Made by a program: the position numbers and the translations under genes. The notes below the pieces were generated by a model that worked only from the letters and a program-made list of their open reading frames with translations, was not told where the DNA came from and did not search any database. A DNA stretch of 64,000 nucleotides from a virus. The stretch spans positions 62,001-126,000 of the IMG/VR virus record IMGVR_UViG_3300042484_002275. One strand, written 5' to 3'. This document shows, one piece after another, positions 7,657 through 16,779 of this stretch (positions are counted from its first letter, which is position 1; each line of letters starts with the position of its first letter).

Positions 7657-8943
7657 ATGAGTAAACCTACATTAGTAGTAAGCTGTCCAGTAGACACTTA
7701 CTCAGGATATGGAGCAAGAGCAAGAGACTTTGTACAATCAATTATCGATACAGATAAGTACGAAGTAAAGATCCTATCACAAAGATGGGGAGGTACTAGA
7801 TTTGGATATCTTAAAGATCATAAGAATGAATCTTTAGCCTCTAGAATTATACCACAACTAACACAACAGCCAGACATCTGGATTCAAATTACAGTACCGA
7901 ATGAATTTCAAAAGGTTGGTAAATACAATATTGGACTAACAGCAGGAATTGAAACTACAATCTGTGATCCTTCCTGGATTGAAGGATGTAACAGAATGGA
8001 CTTAGTATTAGTATCAGCACAACATGCTAAGAAAGTATTTGAAGATAGTAAATTCAATATGCAAGATTCAAATACAGGACAAGTAACAGGACAGTTAGCA
8101 CTTAGTACAAAGGTAGAAGTTCTATTTGAAGGAGCTGATATAGAGAAGTATGCACCATTGTCATGGCCAGTCACATTAGATCTTTCAACTATACCGGAAA
8201 TGTTCTGCTTCCTAACAGTAGGTCACTGGCTTCAGGGGTCTCTTGGAGAGGATAGAAAGAATATTGGATACACTATTAAAGCATTCTTAGAAACATTTAA
8301 GAATAAAAAAGATCAACCGGCACTTATTTTAAAAGTACAAGCAGGAGCAGGAACCTCTATCATGGATAGGGAAGCAGTGTTGGATAAAATTGATGCAATC
8401 AGAAAGACAGTAAAGGGAAAGTTACCAAACATTTACGTACTACATGGAGAAATGTCTGATGCTGAAGTAAATGAACTATACAACCACGGTAAGGTAAAGG
8501 CGATGATCTCTTTAACAAAAGGAGAAGGATTTGGAAGACCTCTACTAGAATTTAGTTTAATAAACAAACCAATCATAGCTTCAGGATGGTCAGGGCATAT
8601 TGACTTCCTTGATAATCGATATACAAAACAAATAGGAGGAACTCTTACAAACGTACATCCATCAGCAGCTGTAGACAAAATGATCTTACAAGAAAGCCAG
8701 TGGTTTACACCAGACGATGCTCTTGTAGGAAAAGCTCTTAAGGATGTATTTGAGGATTATAAACCATATAAGGAATTAGCCAAAAGACAGGGGTATAAGA
8801 GTAGAACTGAGTTCTCGTATGATAAGATGAGAGAGACGCTAGATACTCTTCTAACACAGTACATTCCTGAATTCCCTAAGCAAGTACAGTTAAAGTTACC
8901 TCAACTTAAGAAAATAGAACTACCAAAATTAACTAAAATATAA
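7657..8943 (+). CDS. Glycosyltransferase, GT-B fold (GT4-like)
   Basis: A 428-residue enzyme. TLVVSCPVDTYSGYGARARDF at the N-terminus and KVKAMISLTKGEGFGRPLLEFSLINKPIIASGWSGHIDFL in the C-terminal half match the donor site of GT4 enzymes (E-G-F-G-x-P-x-x-E). The C-terminal 30 residues are rich in Lys, Leu and Pro. Donor and acceptor are unknown. Confidence 0.85.
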   Translation: MSKPTLVVSCPVDTYSGYGARARDFVQSIIDTDKYEVKILSQRWGGTRFGYLKDHKNESLASRIIPQLTQQPDIWIQITVPNEFQKVGKYNIGLTAGIETTICDPSWIEGCNRMDLVLVSAQHAKKVFEDSKFNMQDSNTGQVTGQLALSTKVEVLFEGADIEKYAPLSWPVTLDLSTIPEMFCFLTVGHWLQGSLGEDRKNIGYTIKAFLETFKNKKDQPALILKVQAGAGTSIMDREAVLDKIDAIRKTVKGKLPNIYVLHGEMSDAEVNELYNHGKVKAMISLTKGEGFGRPLLEFSLINKPIIASGWSGHIDFLDNRYTKQIGGTLTNVHPSAAVDKMILQESQWFTPDDALVGKALKDVFEDYKPYKELAKRQGYKSRTEFSYDKMRETLDTLLTQYIPEFPKQVQLKLPQLKKIELPKLTKI

Positions 8944-9401
8944 TGGAAGAAAAAATGTCAATCTGTCCACATTGTGGAGGAAATGCTTGCTATGAACAAG
9001 CAGTAACAGAAGAAGTAACAACAAGCTTTTGCTTTGGATGCGGGTATTCAACTTCAACTCTAATGGTTGAAGGAGGAGATTTAGTAAACAAAACACTAGA
9101 AGCATCACCAGAACTTTATAAAGATCTTATGTTTGTAAGTGAAGATAAGAAAGTATGGTTCCCTTCTACAGTTACTCTTCCAAATAAAGGAATGGTATTC
9201 TTAGACGGAACAGCAAAAGAGAATTGGAGATGGGCAGCAGTAACCTCAGTAGAGATTCTAGAAGAAGAGAAAGCTAAATTTCCAAAAGGTCAGACAACTA
9301 AAATGGATATGAAAAATATCAAACATTTTGAGAAAGAAGATTTTATGGAAGCATTAGATGCTATCAAATTCTTTGATGTAGAAGTTGCTGAATCAGAATA
9401 A
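8943..9401 (+). CDS. Zinc-ribbon phage protein, 152 aa
   Basis: The N-terminus has two Cys pairs, ICPHCGGNACYE and FCFGCGYS, forming a zinc ribbon. A mixed domain follows with WFPSTVTLPNKGMVFLDG and WRWAAVTSVEIL. I recognise the general type from large phages but not a function. Translation may start at 8943 or at ATG 8955. A promoter lies in its 3' end. Confidence 0.75.
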   Translation: MEEKMSICPHCGGNACYEQAVTEEVTTSFCFGCGYSTSTLMVEGGDLVNKTLEASPELYKDLMFVSEDKKVWFPSTVTLPNKGMVFLDGTAKENWRWAAVTSVEILEEEKAKFPKGQTTKMDMKNIKHFEKEDFMEALDAIKFFDVEVAESE

Positions 9402-9415
9402 ATTTCTTATCTTAA
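9385..9415 (+). promoter_or_regulatory. Bacteroidetes-type promoter inside a gene end
   Basis: TTG at 9385 and TATCTTAA at 9408 are exactly 20 bases apart. The next ATG is at 9420, 4 bases beyond the -7 box, so the transcript would start at or just after the start codon. Confidence 0.4.
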
Positions 9416-9419
9416 TAGG

Positions 9420-10037
9420 ATGAAAATAAGTTATGCAATAACAGTTTGTAATGAGTTGGAGGAGATTAAACGCTTAGTGACTTTCCTCCTTCTTACTAAA
9501 CGTAAAGAAGACGAAGTAGTTATTTTATTTGATGAGAAGAACGGAACAGATGAAGTATTTGATTACATAGAGTCTCAAGTTTATCACTGTGAAGTATTCT
9601 GTGAAAAGTTTGAAGGACACTTTGCTGATTGGAAAAATGAACTTACATCACACTGTACAGGAAAGTACATCTTTCAAATAGATGCAGACGAACTTCCAAC
9701 TGAAGACCTTATTGTAAACCTTCCGTACATCTTAGAAGTTAATCAAGATGTAGATGTATTTCTTGTACCAAGAATTAATACAGTAGAAGGACTAACACTT
9801 CAACATATTCAGAAATGGGGATGGAATGTAAATGATAAAGGTTGGGTAAACTTCCCAGACTACCAATGGAGAATTTATAGAAATGATCCTAGTATAAAAT
9901 GGAAGAACAGAGTACACGAAGTACTAGAAGGATTTAAAACATCCACACTACTTCCAGCAGAGGAGATGTATTGCCTATATCATCCAAAGACAATCGACAG
10001 ACAAGAGAAACAGAATAATTATTACGATACATTATAA
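9420..10037 (+). CDS. Glycosyltransferase, GT-A fold (GT2-like)
   Basis: A 205-residue enzyme that opens ISYAITVCNELEEIKRLV, as family 2 enzymes do, and has IFQIDADELPTEDLI with the metal-binding D-x-D. A later VNFPDYQWRIYRNDPSIKWKNRVHE segment is typical of the WaaE/KdtX-like group. Short, but the catalytic core is present. Its acceptor is unknown. Confidence 0.8.
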   Translation: MKISYAITVCNELEEIKRLVTFLLLTKRKEDEVVILFDEKNGTDEVFDYIESQVYHCEVFCEKFEGHFADWKNELTSHCTGKYIFQIDADELPTEDLIVNLPYILEVNQDVDVFLVPRINTVEGLTLQHIQKWGWNVNDKGWVNFPDYQWRIYRNDPSIKWKNRVHEVLEGFKTSTLLPAEEMYCLYHPKTIDRQEKQNNYYDTL

Positions 10038-10044
10038 ATTAGTT

Positions 10045-11355
10045 ATGGATAGTATTTTAAATTTAGTACAAGAGTACATTACAAAGAAGGATAGCGAGAA
10101 GAAATGGGTAGCAGGAGAAGACTTAGTTCAATATGCTGGACCTTACTTCGATGGTCAAGAAGCTCAAGCGGTTGTTAGGACTATGCTTGAAGGATGGTTA
10201 GTTCTAGGAAAAGAAGGAGCAATGTTTGAAAGACGTTTCCCTAAAAAATTAGGGCAGAAGACTGGAGTCATTGTTAATAGCGGTTCAAGTGCTAATTTAC
10301 TAATGATGTTAGCCTTAACATCTAAGAGAGGAATGAACTTACCAAAAGGTACAAAAGTAATTACTCCAATAGCAGGATTCCCTGCAACACTTAGTCCTAC
10401 TATTCAAGTAGGCTTTACACCAATCTTTGTTGATATTGAATTAGAATCTCTTAATCTAGACTTAGATCAAGTAGAGCAAGCATGCATTGATCATCCGGAT
10501 GCAAAGATAATTACATTTGCTCACGTATTAGGTAATCCACCTAACATGGATCGATTAATGGAAATTGTAAACAAATATAATTTAATTCTATTAGAAGACT
10601 GTTGTGATGCTTTAGGAACGACATACGATGGTAAGATGTTAGGATCATTTGGTAAAATGTCTTCATGCTCATTCTATCCAGCACATCACATTACAATGGG
10701 TGAAGGAGGATTTGTAGCTTGTGGAGATGCTCATACAGAAAAGATACTAAGAAGTTTTAGAGACTGGGGTAGAGGGTGTTTCTGTCAAGGTAAAGCAAAT
10801 GCTTTAGAATGTGGTTCATGTGGTATTAGATTTAGTAATTGGTTACCAAGTCTTCCTAATGAGATCTTTGATCACAAATATACTTATGAAGAGATTGGAT
10901 ACAATTTAAAACCTACAGAGTTACAAGCAGCAATGGGTAATGTTCAGTTAGGTAAGTTAGAAGAGATTGGAGTACTGAGAAGAAGAAATCATAAAGCAAT
11001 TGTTGACATCTTTAAGAAGTATGAAGATAAATTTATCCTTCCTAAAGCTACAGATAAATCAGATCCAGATTGGTTTGCAGTAGCATTAACATTAAGAGAC
11101 GGAGTAGGATTTACAAGATCTGAATTCTGTCAATACTTAGAAGCAAATAAGATTCAAACAAGACCTTACTTTGCAGGTAACATTATGTTACAGCCAGGCT
11201 ATTCACATTTAATTGATTCAAAAGAAGTTATTGAGAAATATCCAGTATCAAGAAAAGTAACAACAGATACTTTCTTCTTAGGATGCTCACCAATCATTAC
11301 ATTGGAACAAATAGAATACATTGGAACAATTGTAGATAAATTCTTCAGTAAATAG
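10045..11355 (+). CDS. rfbH: RfbH-like NDP-4-keto-6-deoxyhexose 3-dehydratase
   Basis: A 436-residue member of the DegT/DnrJ/EryC1/StrS aminotransferase fold. The segment SFYPAHHITMGEGG has His215 where aminotransferases have the PLP-binding lysine, which is the hallmark of RfbH (E1) and ColD 3-dehydratases. A Cys cluster (GRGCFCQGKANALECGSCG) fits the [2Fe-2S] site of E1. The enzyme removes the 3-hydroxyl of a 4-keto-6-deoxy sugar nucleotide, leading to 3,6-dideoxy sugars. The E3-type reductase partner is not in the window. Confidence 0.9.
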   Translation: MDSILNLVQEYITKKDSEKKWVAGEDLVQYAGPYFDGQEAQAVVRTMLEGWLVLGKEGAMFERRFPKKLGQKTGVIVNSGSSANLLMMLALTSKRGMNLPKGTKVITPIAGFPATLSPTIQVGFTPIFVDIELESLNLDLDQVEQACIDHPDAKIITFAHVLGNPPNMDRLMEIVNKYNLILLEDCCDALGTTYDGKMLGSFGKMSSCSFYPAHHITMGEGGFVACGDAHTEKILRSFRDWGRGCFCQGKANALECGSCGIRFSNWLPSLPNEIFDHKYTYEEIGYNLKPTELQAAMGNVQLGKLEEIGVLRRRNHKAIVDIFKKYEDKFILPKATDKSDPDWFAVALTLRDGVGFTRSEFCQYLEANKIQTRPYFAGNIMLQPGYSHLIDSKEVIEKYPVSRKVTTDTFFLGCSPIITLEQIEYIGTIVDKFFSK

Positions 11356-11356
11356 T

Positions 11357-12202
11357 ATGAAAAAATTTGTAATAAGTACACATGGGTTTGATATGGGAAT
11401 AGGAGGCTTAAAGGTTTTACATAAACTTTGTCACCTTCTAAATGAAAATGGATACGACGCATATCTAATACCAGTAAATTTTAATGAACCATTCGGCATG
11501 TATGAGGGGTATAATACCAAAATGATTACACAAGACATACTAGATAATCTGGAAGAGGCCATAGTAGTGTACCCTGAAAGCTGGAACGGTAACTACCTCA
11601 ATGCACCAAACGTAGTTAGGTGGATGATAGGACCTCCTACCAAGGATGTTGCTGCTACATGGTCTAGCAAGGACCTATGGTTTTGGTATATTCCTTTTTA
11701 TAAGTCTTCTGAGTTTACTAAGCATTTAGAAAATCAACTGTATATAGGAGAGCAGCATAGGGATATCTTTTTTAATAGAAACTTAGAAAGGACTATTACT
11801 AGTTGGACTTTAAGAAAAGCTCAAGGGTTAGTACAAGAAGTAAATTACAAACACCCTAAGGATAGTTTGTTTCTTCCGTATCATGCAGCAGGAGATTTAG
11901 CCTCTCTTTCTGATATATTTAATAGATCTAAAGCATTCTACTGCTACGATACATATACCTACTTAACAATACAGAGCCTACTATGCGGTACAGAGGCCAT
12001 AGTGCTTCCAAATAGTTGGACCGAGAAAGAACATTTTCTAAAAGGATTTGCACTAAGCAAGTATGTAGCCTATGGAATAGACGATCTACCCAGAGCCAGA
12101 AGTATCCGTAATGAATTTTTAGAAGAAGTAGAAGAGATTGAAACATTAACAATAAAACAGTTACATGAATTTACAGAAAAATGCTCTACCTACTTTAGCT
12201 GA
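11357..12202 (+). CDS. Glycosyltransferase-like protein (GT-B)
   Basis: A 281-residue protein. FVISTHGFDMGIGGLKVLHKLCHLL resembles the N-terminal half of GT-B transferases, and the C-terminal half has YDTYTYLTIQSLLCGTEAIVLPNSW, as in donor-binding domains. It is weaker than the first two GT-B genes and could be a divergent polysaccharide transferase. It overlaps the next gene by 38 bases. Confidence 0.6.
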   Translation: MKKFVISTHGFDMGIGGLKVLHKLCHLLNENGYDAYLIPVNFNEPFGMYEGYNTKMITQDILDNLEEAIVVYPESWNGNYLNAPNVVRWMIGPPTKDVAATWSSKDLWFWYIPFYKSSEFTKHLENQLYIGEQHRDIFFNRNLERTITSWTLRKAQGLVQEVNYKHPKDSLFLPYHAAGDLASLSDIFNRSKAFYCYDTYTYLTIQSLLCGTEAIVLPNSWTEKEHFLKGFALSKYVAYGIDDLPRARSIRNEFLEEVEEIETLTIKQLHEFTEKCSTYFS

Positions 12203-13193
12203 GTTTAGCTTCTTGATCGTAACTGCAGCAAGAGATGAGAATAGACTAAGAGAAGCCTACAGGTCAATAAGGCTACAATACCCGGAAAATGAAATAGTAG
12301 TAGTATATGATAACACTGGTGTTTTATTACTAAATAGAGAAGATATAAACCTACTGGAGATTCCAACTTCGGAAAGAGTGTATGTTAGTAGGGGATATAA
12401 TATAGCATTAAAAAACTGCTCTAAGCCATATTTTGTATTTCTACATGATGATACTTTTATTGCTCCTAACTTTCTAGAAAACATATTACCCCATATAAGC
12501 GAAAGTCAGTTTTGTAACTTCACTGCAATAGAGCCTCCAGTATTTGGCAACATCGATTCAGCAACAGCACCAATTAGGGATTTTGGTAGAAGCTTAGATA
12601 CGTTTGTAGTAGAGAACTTTAATAAATATACAGAAAAGTATGTACAGACCTTAGAACACAGAACAGTAGAATCTCCTTTTGGAGGATTTTTTATGGTGGG
12701 AAGTACTAAGAGTATATTAAGTATAGGAGGATTTGATGAAACCTTTCAACCCTATTTCTTTGAAGACAGTGACTTAATGGTACGGCTACACCTAGCAAAC
12801 TTTAGGTTTATACAGGTACTAGATAGTTTAGTATATCATATGGTAAGCCTAACCTCTAGAGGAACTCCGGAGAGTAGGGTAGCTGAGAGTATCACTCATA
12901 AGTTGTTTGTTAAGAAATGGAAGGTAGAATTCAATTACTTCAGACAGTATACAATGTCAGCAGGTATTCCATATAAGAAGATACCAGTCTTAATTAAACA
13001 CACAAACTGTAGTGAATCATTACAAGAGTACCTATCCTTAATAAGTGAACCTAGTACAGTAGAGCTAATAGTAGACGGACTGCAAATATCTCAAGAAGAT
13101 GTAGGATATATACAATCATTACCGTATATTATACAGGATACAATACTATCAGGTAGCTACCAACTGGGAAGTATGCAACTAAATTTTAACTAA
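12165..13193 (+). CDS. Glycosyltransferase, GT2 family
   Basis: A 342-residue GT-A enzyme. It has ENEIVVVYDNTG, PYFVFLHDDTFIAPNFLENIL with the D-D metal motif, FGGFFMVGSTKSILSIGGFDE and FFEDSDLMVRLHLANFRF with the E-D-x-D catalytic region. The last 80 residues form an extra domain of unknown role. The start inside the previous gene is the only ATG that keeps the first strand (FSFLIVTAARDENRL). Confidence 0.82.
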   Translation: MNLQKNALPTLAEFSFLIVTAARDENRLREAYRSIRLQYPENEIVVVYDNTGVLLLNREDINLLEIPTSERVYVSRGYNIALKNCSKPYFVFLHDDTFIAPNFLENILPHISESQFCNFTAIEPPVFGNIDSATAPIRDFGRSLDTFVVENFNKYTEKYVQTLEHRTVESPFGGFFMVGSTKSILSIGGFDETFQPYFFEDSDLMVRLHLANFRFIQVLDSLVYHMVSLTSRGTPESRVAESITHKLFVKKWKVEFNYFRQYTMSAGIPYKKIPVLIKHTNCSESLQEYLSLISEPSTVELIVDGLQISQEDVGYIQSLPYIIQDTILSGSYQLGSMQLNFN

Positions 13194-13220
13194 ATAACAT
13201 AAAAAGATAATTTTATAAAG

Positions 13221-14177
13221 ATGAAAAAAGTAGTTTACGTTACCGGTTGTTTAGGATTTATTGGATCCTACGTAACAAGGAAGTGTTTAGATAGAGGATG
13301 GTACGTTAAGGGAGTTGATAAGAAGACCTATGCAGCTAATAAAGACTTATTAAAAGAGTTTAAAGAGTATGAAAACTTTTCATTTGTAGATTGTGATATA
13401 AATGATTTGAAGTTCCTATATGACTGTGACTATATAATTAATACAGCAGCTGAGACTCATGTAGGAAACTCTATAATGGATTCGGATGTATTTGTACATT
13501 CAAATGTAAATGGAGTTCACAATCTACTAGAGTTAATAAAAAATCATAGAGGAGAGAATGCTACTAAGCCTACACTCCTTCACTTTAGTACAGACGAAGT
13601 TTATGGAGATATCGAAGAAGGAGAGCATATCGAGACTGACATACTTAAACCATCTAATCCATACTCAGCTACTAAAGCTGCAGCAGATATGCTAATAACA
13701 GCTTGGGCAAGAACTTACAAACTTCCTTATATTATAATAAGGCCAACAAACAATTACGGAATAGGGCAGTATGTAGAGAAGTTAATACCTAAAGCCTGTA
13801 AGTACTTACGACTTGGTAAAAAGATTCCTCTACACAATAACGGTACTCCAATTAGAAACTGGCTCCATGCCCAGGATACAGCTGAGGCTGTAATTAGAAT
13901 TATTGAATCAGGAGTGCAGAATGAAATCTATAATATTTGTGGAGGATTTGAGCAAACTAATTTGGATACTATTAAAAAAGTTCTTATATTGTACTATAAG
14001 GATTTAGGAGTAGACATAGAAGCTAACTTAGACCTAAAATGTAATAGACAAGGACAAGATGTTAGGTATGCCTTAAATGATGATAAATTAAGAGCATTAG
14101 GATGGAAACCTACAATTGACTTTGACTTGGAATTAAAAAATGTTGTAGAATATTATAGAGAAAAATTCATATGGTAA
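13221..14177 (+). CDS. rfbB: RmlB-like NDP-glucose 4,6-dehydratase
   Basis: A 318-residue extended short-chain dehydrogenase. It has the NAD motif TGCLGFIGSYV, the catalytic STDEVYGD and YSATKAAAD motifs, RPTNNYGIGQYVEKLIPK, HNNGTPIRNWLHAQD and a C-terminal GQDVRYALNDDKLRALGWKP, all matching dTDP-glucose 4,6-dehydratase. It would make the NDP-4-keto-6-deoxyhexose used by the RfbH-like enzyme encoded upstream. Whether the nucleotide is dTDP or CDP cannot be told from sequence. It overlaps the TPP enzyme gene by 7 bases. Confidence 0.87.
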   Translation: MKKVVYVTGCLGFIGSYVTRKCLDRGWYVKGVDKKTYAANKDLLKEFKEYENFSFVDCDINDLKFLYDCDYIINTAAETHVGNSIMDSDVFVHSNVNGVHNLLELIKNHRGENATKPTLLHFSTDEVYGDIEEGEHIETDILKPSNPYSATKAAADMLITAWARTYKLPYIIIRPTNNYGIGQYVEKLIPKACKYLRLGKKIPLHNNGTPIRNWLHAQDTAEAVIRIIESGVQNEIYNICGGFEQTNLDTIKKVLILYYKDLGVDIEANLDLKCNRQGQDVRYALNDDKLRALGWKPTIDFDLELKNVVEYYREKFIW

Positions 14178-15925
14178 AAGTAAGTGATGTAATCGTTCAA
14201 TACCTTAAAGCTAATAAGATAGAGATTGTATTTGGAATAATTGGCTCAGCTAATTCTCACATATTCAATTCGATATTAGAAGAAGGAAGTATCAAATTGG
14301 TATCGGTACATCATGAACAAGCCGCTGTAATGGCTATGGGAGCTTATTACCGTTCAACCGGAAAGATGGCTGTTGCATTAGTAACAGCAGGAGGAGGAGC
14401 ATCAAATGCTTCAACAGGAATTCTTTCCAACTGGGCTGACTCCATTCCAGGAATAACTATCTCAGGACAAGAACAATCCTACTACTTAGCTGAATATAAA
14501 GATATGAGAATGTTTGGAGTACAAGGTTATGATGCAACTAAAGCATATGAAAACTGTACTAAAATGTCTTATGTACTTACAGAAAATACCTTACATTCAA
14601 TAATGCCTTTTGCATTTGCTTTAACACAAGAAGGTAGACCAGGGCCAGTATTCCTGGAAGTACCTTTCGATGTTCAAAGTAAAATGATAGAAGAAGTAGA
14701 AATAAAAGTAACTCCAATTGTAGAAATATACCCTGAGACTTCTTCTGATACAGACTATATCCTCTCTGCACTTTCACAAGCAGAGCGACCAGTTATACTA
14801 GGAGGTCACGGCGTTAAGCTAGCTAAAGCAGAAGAATTATTTAAACAATTTGTAGGAGACTATAACATACCAACAGTATTAAGCTGGTCAGCAGTAGACT
14901 TACTTGATGATAATGATCCTAACTATTTCGGAAGACCAGGAGTACAGGGTCAGAGAGCAGCTAACTTTATAGTACAGAACTCTGATTTACTAATTGTATT
15001 AGGAAGCAGACTATCATTACTTCAGACAGGCTACAAAAGAGAAGACTTTGCTCCATATGCTAATATCATTCATGTTGATGTAGATGATACAGAAATTAAT
15101 AAGTTCAACGGAAAGAATATAAAAGCAGATGTAGGAGAATTACTTACAAGTTTAAATTCTAAATGGAAAGCTGAGATTGAAATAGAGGAATGGATACAAT
15201 ACTGTAATCAAATTAAAGAAAAGTATCCTTTAGTAATGCCTGAGCATTTAGCAGACCCTACCAATTCATATACATTTATTGATAAATTCTCACAAAAAGT
15301 ATCGGACAATTATACAATCGTTACTGATATGGGAACAGCTTTATTAAGTGGATTCTATGGATGGAGAATTAAACCTAACCAAAAGATGTTTACCTCTCTA
15401 GGATTAGGAGAGATGGGATATGGATTAGCAGCAGCAGTTGGAGCTGGATTTGGAGAAAGACCAGTGATGTGTTTAAATTGTGATGGAGGTATGATGATGA
15501 ACATACAAGAGTTACAAACAATTAAGACACATAACCTTCCAGTAAAGATTATCATATTCAACAATGACGGATACTTAATGATCAAACATACTCAGAATAT
15601 GTTATTTAAAGGAGCACGTACTTGTGTTGACAAAGAGACAGGAGTAACACTTCCTGATTATAAAAAAGTAGCACATGCATTTGATTTTGAATACTTCACA
15701 GAAGATAACGTAGATGACTTCTTAGCATTTGAAGGCCAGGCTATCATGGAAGTATTTATGGATCCAAATCAAGAATTTATTCCTAAGGTAAGAGGAATGA
15801 AGCTAGAAGATAGTACAATCCAAGCAGGACTATTAGAGGAGATGTCTCCACTTCTTCCGTTAGAAGAAATAGAACAAGCAATGGTTGCAGGAATTAACCA
15901 AAGAAGTAAAACAGTTGTAAGATGA
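14171..15925 (+). CDS. Acetolactate-synthase-like TPP enzyme (YerE-like candidate)
   Basis: A 584-residue thiamine-pyrophosphate enzyme with all three domains. VHHEQAAVMAMGAYYRSTG carries the catalytic Glu near residue 48, the central domain has the LLDDNDPNYFGRPGVQG segment, and NCDGGMMMNIQELQTI...FNNDGYLMIKH is the TPP-binding motif near residue 436. Acetolactate synthases decarboxylate pyruvate and transfer the two-carbon unit to a keto group. In yersiniose synthesis YerE does this on a CDP-3,6-dideoxy-4-keto sugar. Placement between RmlB-, RfbH-, MhpF- and MhpE-like genes suggests a sugar acceptor here; that is inference. Confidence 0.85.
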   Translation: MVKVSDVIVQYLKANKIEIVFGIIGSANSHIFNSILEEGSIKLVSVHHEQAAVMAMGAYYRSTGKMAVALVTAGGGASNASTGILSNWADSIPGITISGQEQSYYLAEYKDMRMFGVQGYDATKAYENCTKMSYVLTENTLHSIMPFAFALTQEGRPGPVFLEVPFDVQSKMIEEVEIKVTPIVEIYPETSSDTDYILSALSQAERPVILGGHGVKLAKAEELFKQFVGDYNIPTVLSWSAVDLLDDNDPNYFGRPGVQGQRAANFIVQNSDLLIVLGSRLSLLQTGYKREDFAPYANIIHVDVDDTEINKFNGKNIKADVGELLTSLNSKWKAEIEIEEWIQYCNQIKEKYPLVMPEHLADPTNSYTFIDKFSQKVSDNYTIVTDMGTALLSGFYGWRIKPNQKMFTSLGLGEMGYGLAAAVGAGFGERPVMCLNCDGGMMMNIQELQTIKTHNLPVKIIIFNNDGYLMIKHTQNMLFKGARTCVDKETGVTLPDYKKVAHAFDFEYFTEDNVDDFLAFEGQAIMEVFMDPNQEFIPKVRGMKLEDSTIQAGLLEEMSPLLPLEEIEQAMVAGINQRSKTVVR

Positions 15926-16779
15926 AAATAAAAGTAGCAATTATTGGTACAGGTAATATCGGAACAGATTTATTACTCAAAGCCTTAAAGACAGACTTCA
16001 TGGATGTAGTAGCATTCGTAGGTCGTAGATTAGATTCAGATGGAATGCTAACAGCTAAGAAATACAATGTACTGATATCAGATCAAGGTATTCAATACTT
16101 TATTGACAATCCAAAGTGTTGTGATGTAGTTTACGATTGTACCTCAGCAGCAGATGCTATTGAACATGCTAAGATATTTAAAGACCAGGAAATAAAAGTA
16201 ATTGACCTAACACCAGCCAAGGTAGGAGATATGTGCGTACCAGATGTTAACTCTGAGATTATATTGACAGATGATAATGTAAATATGATTACTTGCGGAG
16301 GACAAGCTTCAATGCCTATGCTTCATTTACTATCAAAAGAGTGCATAGGATTAGAATACATCGAAGTAGTATCACAGATTGCATCTAAGAGTGCAGGAAT
16401 GGCTACAAGAATAAACGTAGACAATTACATTCAAACAACTCAGAAAGCTATAACAAAGTTTACTGGTTGTTCAAATAACAAAGTAATACTAAACCTTAAC
16501 CCTGCTGAACCCTGTGTTGATATGCAGACAACTATCTTTATCAAAGCAAAGAAAGTTAATTTTGAAAATCTAACAGAGAAGGTCTTAGAAAAAATTGAAG
16601 AGTTAAGAACATACATTCCATATTACGAAATGGTGCTTCCTCCAACTATGAACGATAATGGTGTAGTTGTAATGAGTATTAAAGTAAGAGGTACAGGAGA
16701 CTATCTTCCAGCCTATGCTGGTAACCTGGATATTATTAACTGTGCAGCAATTAAAGTAACAGAAAGATTGGTAAAATGA
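15922..16779 (+). CDS. mhpF: Acetaldehyde dehydrogenase (acylating), MhpF-like
   Basis: A 285-residue NAD-dependent enzyme. It has the Rossmann motif IIGTGNIGTDLL, the segment VYDCTSAADA, the catalytic cysteine in ITCGGQASMPMLHLL and a C-terminal GNLDIINCAA. The family oxidises acetaldehyde to acetyl-CoA and works in a complex with the aldolase encoded immediately downstream, whose start overlaps this gene's stop. Finding this pair in a phage beside dideoxy-sugar genes is unusual. Confidence 0.9.
   Translation: MKIKVAIIGTGNIGTDLLLKALKTDFMDVVAFVGRRLDSDGMLTAKKYNVLISDQGIQYFIDNPKCCDVVYDCTSAADAIEHAKIFKDQEIKVIDLTPAKVGDMCVPDVNSEIILTDDNVNMITCGGQASMPMLHLLSKECIGLEYIEVVSQIASKSAGMATRINVDNYIQTTQKAITKFTGCSNNKVILNLNPAEPCVDMQTTIFIKAKKVNFENLTEKVLEKIEELRTYIPYYEMVLPPTMNDNGVVVMSIKVRGTGDYLPAYAGNLDIINCAAIKVTERLVK

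Noticed and set aside
10045-11355. Sugar aminotransferase (DegT-type) annotation
   Set aside because: The PLP-binding Lys is replaced by His in the PAHHITMGEGG motif and an Fe-S-type cysteine cluster is present, so a 3-dehydratase fits better.
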